A stretch of 64,000 nucleotides of DNA, taken from the NCBI GenBank assembly GCA_014650415.1, contig BMUX01000013.1, positions 186,001-250,000 of the forward strand, given 5' to 3'. The stretch comes from Streptomyces spiroverticillatus (lineage in GTDB: Bacteria; Actinomycetota; Actinomycetes; Streptomycetales; Streptomycetaceae). The notes beneath the pieces were generated by a model. It was not told the origin of the DNA and ran no database searches. It saw only the letters and a program-made list of their open reading frames with translations. The translations under genes were made by a program, and so were the position numbers. Below, piece by piece: positions 43,102-51,465 of this stretch (its first letter is position 1; each line of letters begins with the position of its first letter).

Positions 43102-44184
43102 TCAGATTGCCCAGCCGTACTGGTCCGGAGTCGCCACCTCGCCGTCCAGCTCGCGGGCCGCGCGGCGGGCCCAGGACGGGTCGCGCAGGAGTTCCCGGCC
43201 CAGGAGGACGGCGTCGGCCTCCCCGTTGGCGAGGACCTTGTCGGCCTGCACCGGGTCGGTGATCAGGCCCACGGCCGCCACCGGCAGGGTGGTCTCCGCC
43301 TTCACCCGGGCCGCGAACGGCACCTGGTAACCGGGGCCCGTGGGAATGCGGGCCCCCGGCGCGTTGCCTCCGGTGGAGACGTCCAGCAGGTCCACGCCGT
43401 GCTCCTGGAGGAGCCTCGCGAACCGCACGGTGTCGTCGCCGTCCCAGCCGCCCTCCTCCAGCCAGTCGGTCGCCGAGATGCGGAAGAACAGCGGCAGGTT
43501 CTCGGGCCACACCTCGCGTACGGCATCCACGACTTCGAGCGCGAACCGGACGCGATTGTTGAACGATCCTCCGTACTCGTCCGTGCGCTTGTTGGAGTGC
43601 GGGGAGAGGAACTCACCGATCAGATAACCGTGTGCGCCGTGCACCTCGGCGACCTGGAATCCCGCCTCCAGGGCGCGCTTGGCCGCGTCGGCGAACTGGC
43701 CGACGATCTGACGGATCTGCTCGACCGTCAGCTCGGTGGGCACCGGGTGGCCGTCCTTGAACGGCACCGGGCTCGGCCCCACCGGCTGCCAGCCCTCCGT
43801 CTCGGCACCCACCGGGCCGCCGCCGCGCCATGGCCGGTCGGTGGAGGCCTTGCGGCCCGCATGGGCGAGCTGGATGCCGGGCACGGTGCCGTGCGCCTTG
43901 AGGAAGTCGGTGATCCGCCGGAAGGCGTCCTTCTGGGTGTCGTTCCACAGGCCCAGGTCCGCCGGGCTGATGCGCCCCTCTGGCGAGACCGCGGTCGCCT
44001 CCACCAGGATCAGGCCCGTGCCGCCGGTGGCGCGCGCCGCGTAGTGGGCGAAGTGCCAGTCGTGCGCCACGCCTGCGTTCGGGCCGAACACCTCGGCGCT
44101 GTACTGGCACATCGGGGCCATCCAGATCCGGTTGGGCACGGTCACGTCGCGCAGGGTGAAGGGCTGGAAAAGGCTGCTGCTCAC
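43102..44184 (-). CDS. Old Yellow Enzyme-family NADH:flavin oxidoreductase (YqjM type)
   Basis: The 360-residue TIM-barrel flavoprotein shows YqjM-like marks: VPNRIWMAPMCQYSA with the redox-tuning Cys, LILVEATAVSPEGRIS, GIQLAHAGRKAS, VAEVHGAHGYLIGEFLSPHSNKRTDEYGGSFNNR and LFFRISATDWLEEGGW. It reduces activated C=C bonds of enals, quinones and nitro compounds with NAD(P)H. The start is GTG at 44184, six bases after GGAG; an ATG at 44196 lacks a ribosome site. A divergent ArsR-like gene and two palindromes lie upstream. It is convergent with the ceramidase gene, only six bases apart. Confidence 0.92.
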   Translation of the reverse strand: MSSSLFQPFTLRDVTVPNRIWMAPMCQYSAEVFGPNAGVAHDWHFAHYAARATGGTGLILVEATAVSPEGRISPADLGLWNDTQKDAFRRITDFLKAHGTVPGIQLAHAGRKASTDRPWRGGGPVGAETEGWQPVGPSPVPFKDGHPVPTELTVEQIRQIVGQFADAAKRALEAGFQVAEVHGAHGYLIGEFLSPHSNKRTDEYGGSFNNRVRFALEVVDAVREVWPENLPLFFRISATDWLEEGGWDGDDTVRFARLLQEHGVDLLDVSTGGNAPGARIPTGPGYQVPFAARVKAETTLPVAAVGLITDPVQADKVLANGEADAVLLGRELLRDPSWARRAARELDGEVATPDQYGWAI

Positions 44185-44222
44185 GGCGAACTCCATATCA
44201 GGGAAGGGCCTGTTGCTGTTTG

Positions 44223-44276
44223 TACGATACCCATCGTAGTACGGCACCTGTCAAACTACGAGAGGTCTCGTACAAT
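44223..44276. promoter_or_regulatory. Divergent promoters with two identical-architecture operators
   Basis: TACGAT-ACCC-ATCGTA (44223-44238) and TACGAG-AGGT-CTCGTA (44257-44272) are perfect 16-bp palindromes with centres 34 bp apart. The plus-strand promoter for the regulator is CTGTCA (44248-44253), 17 bases, TACAAT (44271-44276). On the minus strand a perfect TTGACA (44254-44249) serves the OYE gene with TATCGT inside the first palindrome. Each palindrome therefore covers one promoter. Confidence 0.65.
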
Positions 44277-44316
44277 GAGGGTGTCCGTCGACGAAGCAGC
44301 CCCGAGGGAGACCACC

Positions 44317-44664
44317 GTGGCCACCGCAGCAGCGCACACCAGCCGTGAACTCGCGCACCCCGACCGCGCGGAGATCCGGCTCGAAAACGTGCTGCACGCG
44401 CTCTCCGACCCGATGCGGCTGCTGATCGTCCGCGACCTCGCCCGCACGGACGACGAACTGGCCTGCTCCGCCTTCGAGCTGCCGGTCTCCAAGTCGACGA
44501 CCACGCACCACTTCCGCGTCCTGCGCGAGAGCGGCGTCATCGTGCAGGTCTACCGGGGCACCGCGAAGAAGAGCGCCCTGCGCAGCGACGACCTGGAGGA
44601 GCTGTTCCCCGGGCTGCTCGAAGCCGTCCTCGCGGCGGCGGAGGCACAGGCCGCACGCGACTGA
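44317..44664 (+). CDS. ArsR-like winged-helix regulator
   Basis: The 115-residue protein is a single winged helix: RLENVLHALSDPMRLLIVRDLARTDDELACSAFELPVSKSTTTHHFRVLRESGVIVQVYRGTAKKSALR. Such small ArsR/HTH_20 proteins repress a divergent oxidoreductase and lift repression on electrophile or metal contact; one Cys (LACSAF) is present. I choose GTG 44317, seven bases after GGGAG. The in-frame ATG at 44275 overlaps the -10 box and so should not be in the message. The last ten codons and stop are duplicated just downstream. Confidence 0.87.
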   Translation: MATAAAHTSRELAHPDRAEIRLENVLHALSDPMRLLIVRDLARTDDELACSAFELPVSKSTTTHHFRVLRESGVIVQVYRGTAKKSALRSDDLEELFPGLLEAVLAAAEAQAARD

Positions 44665-44696
44665 ACGGCGGAGGCACAGGCCGCACGCGACTGAAC
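44637..44696. repeat. Perfect 30-bp tandem duplication over a stop codon
   Basis: The 30-base unit beginning GGCGGAGGCACAGGCC and ending GCGACTGAAC occurs at 44637-44666 and 44667-44696 without mismatch. It contains the final codons and TGA of the ArsR-like gene, so the second copy repeats them downstream. Confidence 0.9.
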
Positions 44697-44704
44697 GCGG
44701 GGCT

Positions 44705-46054
44705 TCAGGCGTCGACCGTGCCCGCCGCCCCCAGCAGCCCCGCCCAGTCGTGGATCTTCACCGAGCGCCGCCCCAGGGACGCCCCGAGCGACGCCTCCGC
44801 CGCCTCGATCGCCAGCCAGCCTGGCCACTCCACCGGCCGCAGGCCCGACGTGCGCAGGACGTCCAGGGGGTCGGCCGGCACCGTGCGGCGGGCCAGCGCG
44901 TCGGCGTCGGCCAGCAGCGAGGCCGCCGTCTCCTTGGCGCACGGCCGGTTCGTCCCGATCACGCCCGTCGGGCCCCGCTTGATCCACCCGGCCACGTACT
45001 CCCCGGCCGACGGCATCCCCTCCCGCAGCACCCGCCCGCCCGCGTGCGGCACCGTCCCGCCCCGCTCGTCGAACGGCAGCCCCGGCAGCGGGACCCCCCG
45101 GTAGCCCACCGAGCGCAGTACCAACTGCGCCTCTATGTCCTCGTACGCTCCCGTCCCGCGCACGGAGCCCGACCCGTCCGGCACGGTCCGCTCGAACCGT
45201 ACGGCCGCCACCCGGCCCGCCTCCTCCAGCAGCTCCACCGGCCGCAGGTAGAAGCGCAGCCGCAGTGCCCGGGCACGCACCGGGGGCGGCGTCAGCGCCC
45301 AGCCGCGCAGCACCTCCACGTTGCGGCGCAGCGCACCGGGCAGCCCCGACGGGTCGCCGTACGCGGGGTCCAGCTCCAGCTCCGGCGGCTCCACCGACAC
45401 CGACGCGTCCGGCAGGCCGCCCAGCTCCCGCAGCTCCTTGGTGGTGAACCGCGCCTGCGAGGGGCCGCGCCGGCCCACCATGTGCACCTCGCGCACGGCG
45501 GAGCCCCCGAGCAGGTCCAGCGCCCCCTGCGGCACGTCCGTGGGCAGCAACTCCCCGGCGCCGCGCGCCAGTATCCGCGCCACGTCCACCGCCACGTTCC
45601 CGACGCCGATCACCACGGCGGAGCACACCCCGAGCGCGAAGCCGCCCGGATCGGCGTCCGGGTGGGCGCTGTACCAGGAGACGAACTCGGTGGCCGAGTA
45701 GCTGCCGGGAAGGTCCTCGCCGGGTATGCCGAGCCTGCGGTCGGCGGCCGCGCCGACGCAGTACACCACCGCGTGGTACAGCTCCCGCAGCCGTTGCGCG
45801 GGCAGTTCCGGCGTGCCCGCCTCCACGTTGCCGACGAAGGCGATCCGCTCGTGCTCCAGCACCGTGCGCAGCGTCCCCTGGAGGGACTTGATCTTCTCGT
45901 GGTCGGGTGCGACCCCGTACCGCACCAGCCCGTACGGGCACGGCAGCCGGTCCAGTACGTGCACCCGGACGTCCGGCACGGCGGTCTGCTGGACGAGGGC
46001 CTGGGCGGTGTAGAGACCACTGGGGCCCGACCCGACGACTGCGACGCGCAACAC
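44705..46054 (-). CDS. Ferredoxin-NADP+ reductase, adrenodoxin-reductase-like (second copy)
   Basis: The 449-residue flavoprotein begins LRVAVVGSGPSGLYTAQALV and carries RLPCPYGLVRYGVAPDHEKIK, VVIGVGNVAVDVARIL, MVGRRGPSQARFTTKELREL and AGWIKRGPTGVIGTNRPCAKET, the same architecture as the enzyme at 18230. The two are paralogues with clear divergence. GTG 46054 has GGGAG seven bases upstream; the long open frame to 46237 is repeat-rich and unlikely to be translated. No ferredoxin or P450 gene adjoins it, so its redox partner is elsewhere. Confidence 0.9.
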   Translation of the reverse strand: MLRVAVVGSGPSGLYTAQALVQQTAVPDVRVHVLDRLPCPYGLVRYGVAPDHEKIKSLQGTLRTVLEHERIAFVGNVEAGTPELPAQRLRELYHAVVYCVGAAADRRLGIPGEDLPGSYSATEFVSWYSAHPDADPGGFALGVCSAVVIGVGNVAVDVARILARGAGELLPTDVPQGALDLLGGSAVREVHMVGRRGPSQARFTTKELRELGGLPDASVSVEPPELELDPAYGDPSGLPGALRRNVEVLRGWALTPPPVRARALRLRFYLRPVELLEEAGRVAAVRFERTVPDGSGSVRGTGAYEDIEAQLVLRSVGYRGVPLPGLPFDERGGTVPHAGGRVLREGMPSAGEYVAGWIKRGPTGVIGTNRPCAKETAASLLADADALARRTVPADPLDVLRTSGLRPVEWPGWLAIEAAEASLGASLGRRSVKIHDWAGLLGAAGTVDA

Positions 46055-46128
46055 GGCGAAGCTCCCTCCCGCAGGGTCGCTCCAGCATCGCACCGCACGG
46101 GCGAGAGCGGCAGGGGCGTGCACGGGGT

Positions 46129-46189
46129 GCGAGGCCGCCGTGCGCGAGGAAGCGAGGCCGCCGTGCGCAAGGGTGCGAGGCCGCCGTGC
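46129..46189. repeat. 23-bp tandem repeat, three units
   Basis: GCGAGGCCGCCGTGC begins at 46129, 46152 and 46175, an exact period of 23. The block lies 75-135 bases upstream of the minus-strand reductase and about 100 bases before the plus-strand gene at 46287. Confidence 0.8.
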
Positions 46190-46286
46190 CGCGGCCACCG
46201 GACGTACTGCGCTAACGGGGTGCCTTGTGCCCGCCATCCGTGCGCGCCGCCCCGGGCGTTGAGCCGCACGGAGTTACGTTTCCGAA

Positions 46287-46910
46287 ATGCCGGAAACGAC
46301 CTATTACTCAGCATCTAGCCGATATGAGCCTAATGGAGCAGTTTCGGTATGGCCCGTCTGGGAACTGCAAGGCCACGGCACCGTCACCGGTCCGACCGCC
46401 CCCACCTCCTGGGGTGACGGCGGAGCACGCCGTGACCAGCTCCCGCCGTGGTTCAACATCCGGCTGACCTTCGCCGACGGCGCCCGCATCGACGTACTGG
46501 CCGTGGTCTCGGAGGGCCGGATCGCCATCGAGGACATGCGGGCCGACCCGCCCCTGTCGCTGGACGGTTTCGCCGTGCTCGCCGACTGGATCGAGGGTCC
46601 CCTGGAGGACGCCTGCCGGGTCGTCGCCGAGCAGCACCGGGGCGGTCTTTCCGGCCCCCGCGGATACTTCGGCGACGGCCCGGAGTTCGACGAGGAGCCC
46701 CCGGGCAAGCGCCGTGCCCGTCCCTCCTGGCCGCGCGGCAGCGCCGGGCGCAGGATTGCGGCCGAGGCGTATCGGGCGGCGCAGGAGGAGGGGCGGGATC
46801 CGGTCCTCGCGGTGATGTACGCGACCGGACGCAGCCGCCGCAAGTCCCTCAAGGTCATCGCGAGCGCACGCGACGAGGGATATCTGGCCCCGCGCCACAA
46901 CAGGCGCTGA
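46287..46910 (+). CDS. DUF6214-like protein
   Basis: The 207-residue protein has an N-terminal alpha/beta region (AVSVWPVWELQGHGTVTGP, PPWFNIRLTFADGARIDVLAVVSEGRIAIEDM, LSLDGFAVLADWIEGPLEDACRVVAEQH), a Pro/Arg-rich linker, and a C-terminal helical part (AAEAYRAAQEEGRDPVLAVMYATGRSRRKSLKVIASARDEGYL) that looks like a helix-turn-helix. It resembles streptomycete proteins I recall as DUF6214; no function is established. The ATG at 46287 is clear, though no strong ribosome site precedes it. Confidence 0.75.
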   Translation: MPETTYYSASSRYEPNGAVSVWPVWELQGHGTVTGPTAPTSWGDGGARRDQLPPWFNIRLTFADGARIDVLAVVSEGRIAIEDMRADPPLSLDGFAVLADWIEGPLEDACRVVAEQHRGGLSGPRGYFGDGPEFDEEPPGKRRARPSWPRGSAGRRIAAEAYRAAQEEGRDPVLAVMYATGRSRRKSLKVIASARDEGYLAPRHNRR

Positions 46911-46956
46911 CGACACCGGAACCTCTGTCGCGCGGGGTCACTGCCTCGCAAGACCG

Positions 46957-47634
46957 CTAGGCGGTCTTGAGCATCCGCGCCATCCGGTTGATCTCGGTCG
47001 TCTGCTGGGCGACCAGGTCGGTCGCCATCTCCTCGATCGTCACGTCGTTTCCGTCGGACAGGACGTCACCGGCCATGGTCAGCGCCCCCTTGTGGTGCGT
47101 GATCATCAGCTTCAGGAACAGCTTGTCGAAGGCCTCGCCCTTGGCCGCCTTCAGCTCGGCGAGCTGCTGGGGGGTCGCCATGCCCGCCATGGACGCGTGG
47201 TCGTGCGGCGTCCTGGGCCGCTTGGCCGCGCCGTTGCGGGTCTCCCAGCCCTTCATCGCCTCAATCTCCGGCTTCTGGGCCGCCGCGATGCGCAGCGCGA
47301 GCTGCTTGACGCCCTCCGAGGAGGCGCGCGAGGGGGCGAGATCCGTCATCACCAGGGCCTGCCCGTGGTGGACGACCATCATCTCCGTGTAGGTGAAGTC
47401 CGCCGAGTTGGGCTTGTCGACGGGGGCCTCCTTGCGGGCCTCGTCCGCGCTCAGGGTGCGTGCGGGCTCGCCCGGCTTCCCCGGGGCGACCACCGATCCG
47501 GCGCTCTGCGGCTTTGCCTTCGCGTCGCTCTCCCGCGCCCCGTCGCAGCCGGACAGAGCGAGCAGAGCGGCAGCGGCGAGCAGGGCCGTCACGGCCAACT
47601 TGCGTCGATGTCCGCCGATTTGACGGGGGTGCAC
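46957..47634 (-). CDS. DUF305 lipoprotein
   Basis: The 225-residue precursor has a lipoprotein signal (RRKLAVTALLAAAALLALSGC) and a DUF305 ferritin-like four-helix domain with His/Met-rich repeats: YTEMMVVHHGQALVMTDLA and LFLKLMITHHKGALTMAGDVL, plus HDHASMAGMATPQQL. These motifs probably bind a metal, with copper likely for the family. GTG 47634 is chosen because AGGAGG lies six bases before it. The divergent gene encodes an LVIVD-repeat protein, a pairing common in streptomycetes. Confidence 0.9.
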   Translation of the reverse strand: MHPRQIGGHRRKLAVTALLAAAALLALSGCDGARESDAKAKPQSAGSVVAPGKPGEPARTLSADEARKEAPVDKPNSADFTYTEMMVVHHGQALVMTDLAPSRASSEGVKQLALRIAAAQKPEIEAMKGWETRNGAAKRPRTPHDHASMAGMATPQQLAELKAAKGEAFDKLFLKLMITHHKGALTMAGDVLSDGNDVTIEEMATDLVAQQTTEINRMARMLKTA

Positions 47635-47810
47635 AGCAACCTCCTGTTGGGAACGGGGCAGTTGGTGACCGGTGTAGCACGGTTTCGCACACGGGTGATC
47701 AGAAAACTTCATTACATCTCCGTTGCCATCTGTTGAGATGTACATGAGAAGACAGATACTTCCGAGGTCCCTCAACCATTCAACTGCGAACCGAAACAAG
47801 GGAGTACGCA

Positions 47811-49301
47811 GTGGCATCGTTGACCAACCCCCGCGTCAAGAGACGCAGACGCCTCGGCGTGGCAGCAGCCGCGGCCGGTCTGCTCGCGACGCTCCTCACG
47901 GCGGGCCCCGCCGCCGCGACCCCCGAGCCCGGCGACACCCCCGCCAAGCGGCAGGGTGTCACCACCTCGCAGCAGGAGGAGGCCCGCAAGGCCATCCAGG
48001 GCGGCGAGATACCCGGCGTGGACGAGATCGTCCACAGCAAGAACGTCGAGCACCTGGCGAACATCCCCAAGGACGCCCTCAAGGGCCTCAACACGGACCT
48101 CGCCTTCCAGGGCAAGTACGCCTTCGCCGGCAACTACGACGGCTTCCGCATCTTCGACATCAGCAACCCGAAGCAGCCGAAGACCGTCACCCAGGTCCTG
48201 TGTCCCGGATCGCAGAACGACATCTCCGTCTCCGGGAACCTGCTCTTCCTCTCCACGGACTCCTCGCGCAGCGACAACTCCTGCACCAGCACCACGCAGC
48301 CCGCGACGGAGAAGTCCTCCTGGGAGGGCATGAAGATCTTCGACATCAGCGACATCCGCAACCCGAAGTACGTCGCCGCCGTCGAGACCGCCTGCGGTTC
48401 GCACACCCACACCCTGGTGCCCGAGCGCAAGAACATCTACGTGTACGTCTCCTCGTACTCGCCGCGCGCCACCTACCCGGACTGCCAGCCGCCGCACGAC
48501 GGCATCTCGGTCATCAAGGTGCCCCGCAAGGCGCCCCAGAAGGCCGCGGTCGTCGACTTCCCGGTGCTCTTCCCCGACGGCGGCAACCCTGGCGGCGGCA
48601 CGGAGAACCCGAACCTGTCCGAGACCACCGGCTGCCACGACATCACGGTGCTTCCCTCGAAGGACCTGGCCGCCGGCGCCTGCATGGGCGACGGCATCCT
48701 CTTCTCCATCAAGGACCCGGAGAAGCCCAAGGTCATCGACCGCGTCCAGGACAACACCAACTTCGCGTTCTGGCACTCGGCGACCTTCAACGAGCGCGCC
48801 AACAAGGTCGTCTTCACCGACGAGCTCGGCGGCGGCTCCGGCGCCACCTGCAACGCGGAGATCGGTCCCAAGCGCGGTGCCAACGGCATCTACGAGATCA
48901 AGGGCCACGGCGACAAGCGCAAGCTCGTCTTCAAGAGCTACTTCAAGATCCCGCGCCACCAGGCCGACACCGAGAACTGCGTCGCCCACAACGGCTCGCT
49001 GATCCCCGTTCCCGGCCGCGACATCATGGTCCAGGCCTGGTACCAGGGCGGTGTCTCCTTCTGGGACTTCACCGACTCCTCGAAGCCGAAGGAGATCGGC
49101 TACTTCGAGCGCGGCCCGCTGTCCACGACCACCATCTCCACCGGCGGTTCCTGGTCGGCGTACTACTACAACGGCTACGTCTTCTCCAACGACATCGCCA
49201 AGGGCTTCGACGTCCTGAAGATCAACGACCGTCGGACCGACCCGGCGAAGTGGTTCCGCCAGCGCGAGCTGAACGTGCAGACGCAGCCCGACTACCTCTG
49301 A
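47811..49301 (+). CDS. Secreted LVIVD-repeat protein
   Basis: The 496-residue precursor has a signal peptide (RRRRLGVAAAAAGLLATLLTAGPAAA) and LVIVD-type propeller repeats of the F-x-I-F-D-I-S-[ND]-P pattern: YDGFRIFDISNPKQPKTV, GMKIFDISDIRNPKYVAAVE, DGILFSIKDPEKPKVIDRV and GGVSFWDFTDSSKPKEIGYF. Conserved His residues (CGSHTHTLV, TGCHDITVL, FWHSATF) sit on the propeller face. It works outside the cell, possibly with the divergent DUF305 lipoprotein; no reaction is known. The GTG at 47811 follows AAGGGAG. Bases 47635-47810 hold the shared promoters. Confidence 0.88.
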   Translation: MASLTNPRVKRRRRLGVAAAAAGLLATLLTAGPAAATPEPGDTPAKRQGVTTSQQEEARKAIQGGEIPGVDEIVHSKNVEHLANIPKDALKGLNTDLAFQGKYAFAGNYDGFRIFDISNPKQPKTVTQVLCPGSQNDISVSGNLLFLSTDSSRSDNSCTSTTQPATEKSSWEGMKIFDISDIRNPKYVAAVETACGSHTHTLVPERKNIYVYVSSYSPRATYPDCQPPHDGISVIKVPRKAPQKAAVVDFPVLFPDGGNPGGGTENPNLSETTGCHDITVLPSKDLAAGACMGDGILFSIKDPEKPKVIDRVQDNTNFAFWHSATFNERANKVVFTDELGGGSGATCNAEIGPKRGANGIYEIKGHGDKRKLVFKSYFKIPRHQADTENCVAHNGSLIPVPGRDIMVQAWYQGGVSFWDFTDSSKPKEIGYFERGPLSTTTISTGGSWSAYYYNGYVFSNDIAKGFDVLKINDRRTDPAKWFRQRELNVQTQPDYL

Positions 49302-49315
49302 TCATCCCGTGATCA
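49299..49315. terminator. Small hairpin holding both convergent stop codons
   Basis: TGATCA-TCCCG-TGATCA spans 49299-49315. The left arm begins with the TGA of the LVIVD gene and the right arm contains the TGA of the TetR gene on the other strand. The stem is only six bp, so termination would be weak. Confidence 0.35.
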
Positions 49316-49945
49316 CGCGGTAGTTCCGGTCGTCGTGCCGCCGGGCGGACCCCCGTCCGGCGGCACACCCAGCTCCCAGTCCAGCCCGTACCGCTGGAAC
49401 AGCTCCGCACGCAGCCGCCCCAGCGGCATCGGCGCACCGGGCAGCAGCAGGGCGAACACCGTGCCCATCAACAGCGCCCGCAGCAACGGGTACTCCGTGT
49501 CCGGATCGACCGTCCCGTAGCGGATCATCGCGCCCCGCAGCACCTCCGCCAGCTGCTGCTGCTCGGGGCACTGCACGAAGCCCTCGGCCTGGAGGATGCC
49601 CGCCATGTGCGTGCGCATCAGCACCGGGTGCTCCAGCGCCAGCGCCAGTACGGCGTCCACCGCGCGCGCCAGGACCTCCCGCCCGTCCTGCGGCTCCGGT
49701 TCGCGTTCGACGGCGGCGCGGATGGTGAGGTGCATCAGCCGGTGCACCGCGGACTGGAGCAGCTGCCGCTTGCCGGGGAAGTAGTACGACACCAGGCCGC
49801 GCGCCGATCCGGCCCGGTCGGCGATGTCACCGAGGGTGGTGGCCTCGTACCCGCGCTCGCCCACCAGCTCCACCGTCGCCCGCAGAATCCGCTCGCGGGA
49901 ACGCCTGCGCAATTCCTCGTTGACCGATGCGCTGCGCGGGGACAT
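49313..49945 (-). CDS. TetR-family transcriptional regulator
   Basis: The 210-residue protein has the TetR helix-turn-helix near residues 18-62 (RERILRATVELVGERGYEATTLGDIADRAGSARGLVSYYFPGKRQLL) and an all-helical ligand domain ending in a Pro/Gly-rich tail. AGGAG lies before the ATG at 49945. An odd palindrome, TGGCTC-C-GAGCCA, 21 bases upstream may be its own operator. The next genes on the same strand start about 150 bases upstream, so no clear target is adjacent. Confidence 0.9.
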   Translation of the reverse strand: MSPRSASVNEELRRRSRERILRATVELVGERGYEATTLGDIADRAGSARGLVSYYFPGKRQLLQSAVHRLMHLTIRAAVEREPEPQDGREVLARAVDAVLALALEHPVLMRTHMAGILQAEGFVQCPEQQQLAEVLRGAMIRYGTVDPDTEYPLLRALLMGTVFALLLPGAPMPLGRLRAELFQRYGLDWELGVPPDGGPPGGTTTGTTA

Positions 49946-49965
49946 CCTGTAACTCCTGCGTTGAC

Positions 49966-49978
49966 TGGCTCCGAGCCA
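49966..49978. promoter_or_regulatory. Palindrome upstream of tetR, candidate operator
   Basis: TGGCTC (49966-49971) and GAGCCA (49973-49978) are complementary around one central base, within an AT-richer stretch (CCAATATACTCAT) suited to a promoter. Confidence 0.45.
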
Positions 49979-50092
49979 ATATACTCATCGCGGTTCGTGC
50001 GCACCCCTCGCCGGGTGGGCACGGCACTGCTGCCCGCCTCGGGCGACGCGGGGGATCGTCCGAGGCGGGCAGCGCCATGTCCGGGGGCTGCT

Positions 50093-50803
50093 TCAGCGCT
50101 CCAGCAGATCCAGTACGGGCCGCAGGCCGTCCGGACGCCCGGCGACCGGCAGATGGTCCACGAAGTGCACCGTGCAGCCCAGGGCGGCCGCCCCGCCGTC
50201 CGCGTGCCGGCTGTCGCCCACCATGAGCGTGTCCGCCGGCTCCTGTCCCAGCGCCTCGCACGCCACCCGGAACAGCCGGGGGTCGGGCTTCTGGACCCCG
50301 TACTCGTACGAGAGCACATACGCGTCCACGAACCGGTCCAGACCGTGGGCCCGGAACACCGGGCGCAGGTCCCAGCCGATGTTGCTCACCACCGCCACCG
50401 GAATCCCGCGCGCCCGCAGCGCGCCCAGCACCTCGGCGGTGTCGGGGTACGGCTGCCAGGCCCCCGGCAGCATGTGGCGGGCGTACAAGGCGTCGTGGAG
50501 GGCGTCGTCGGGCAGCTCCACCTGCCGGGACAGACCGGTGTACGCGGCACGGTGCAGCTCCGCGCTCTCGTCCCGGGTCTCCCACAGGGCGGCGAGCGCG
50601 GGCGGGACGGACTCGGGGTCGCGGCCGCCGGGCAACGCACCCGCCCGCTCCAGCAGGTCCGCGTACCGGCGCAGGTCCTCCTCGGAGTACGGGGCGGCCG
50701 CACCGCTCAGCACCGCGTCCACCCAGGAGCGGGTCGACTCGATGCGCAGGAGAGTGCCGGAGAAGTCGAAGAGCACGGCTTTGATCGTCATGCCGGGGAT
50801 CAT
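50093..50803 (-). CDS. HAD-family hydrolase
   Basis: The protein of 236 (or 232) residues has motif I VLFDFSGTLLRIE, motif II VAVVSNIGW, the Lys in YEYGVQKPDPRLFRVA and motif IV TLMVGDSRHADGGAAALG, with a helical cap (LLERAGALPGG to DALHDALYARHML). It resembles haloacid-dehalogenase-like phosphatases; the substrate is unknown. The ATG at 50803 overlaps the stop of the PAP2 gene in ATGA, which favours it; ATG 50791 directly before TIKAVLFDF is the alternative. Confidence 0.87.
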   Translation of the reverse strand: MIPGMTIKAVLFDFSGTLLRIESTRSWVDAVLSGAAAPYSEEDLRRYADLLERAGALPGGRDPESVPPALAALWETRDESAELHRAAYTGLSRQVELPDDALHDALYARHMLPGAWQPYPDTAEVLGALRARGIPVAVVSNIGWDLRPVFRAHGLDRFVDAYVLSYEYGVQKPDPRLFRVACEALGQEPADTLMVGDSRHADGGAAALGCTVHFVDHLPVAGRPDGLRPVLDLLER

Positions 50804-51465
50804 CCCCGGCGCGCTTCCCGGTACGCGTACGAACTGATCGCGGCCAGAACGACCACCACCCCGAGCACCCAGCCGCCGAGCACGTCGGAGAACCAGTGCA
50901 CCCCCAGGTAGAGGCGGGTGAATCCGACGCCCAGCACCGACACCAACGCGAGCACCAGCAGTGTCGCCAGAGCCGCCCGCGAGGCCGTGAACCGGGTCAG
51001 CAGCCACAGCAGCAGACCGAAAGTGACCGTCGCTGTCATCGCATGACCGGAAGGGAACGCAGCGTACTGAGCGGAATCGACCGGATCGGGCCACTGCGGA
51101 CGCTCGCGACCGACAGCGGCCTTGAGCACCTGCTGCACCAGCGCGCCCACCGCACTGGTGACCGCGATCCCCAGCGCGAGCGTGCGCTCCCCGCGCACCA
51201 GGAGCCAGCAGAAGACCACCGCGACCACCGCCCGCATCGCCCACGGGTCCCACACCCAGTCGGACAGCACCCGCATGGCCCGGGTCGTCGCGGGATCGTC
51301 GACCGCCCAGCGGTGCAGACCGTCCGCGACGGTGGTGTCCAGGGAGACCAACGGCCCCCACGAGACGGCCACCAGGACGAGCAGCACGACGAACACGGCG
51401 GTCAGCAGAGCGCCCGCGAGGAGTACCGGAGAACGGGAGGGCGGAGCGGAGACGGGGGAGGACAT
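50800..51465 (-). CDS. PAP2-family membrane phosphatase
   Basis: The 221-residue protein has six membrane helices and the three phosphatase motifs: KAAVGRERPQ, YAAFPSGHAMTATV and TRLYLGVHWFSDVLGG. PAP2 enzymes dephosphorylate phosphatidic acid, undecaprenyl pyrophosphate or similar lipids at the outer membrane face. The ATG at 51465 follows GGAG. The HAD gene overlaps its end, so the two phosphatases are co-translated. Confidence 0.92.
   Translation of the reverse strand: MSSPVSAPPSRSPVLLAGALLTAVFVVLLVLVAVSWGPLVSLDTTVADGLHRWAVDDPATTRAMRVLSDWVWDPWAMRAVVAVVFCWLLVRGERTLALGIAVTSAVGALVQQVLKAAVGRERPQWPDPVDSAQYAAFPSGHAMTATVTFGLLLWLLTRFTASRAALATLLVLALVSVLGVGFTRLYLGVHWFSDVLGGWVLGVVVVLAAISSYAYREARRG

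Noticed and set aside
44275..44316. ATG 44275 as start of the ArsR-like gene
   Set aside because: It overlaps the TACAAT -10 box; transcription would begin after it. GTG 44317 has a proper ribosome site.
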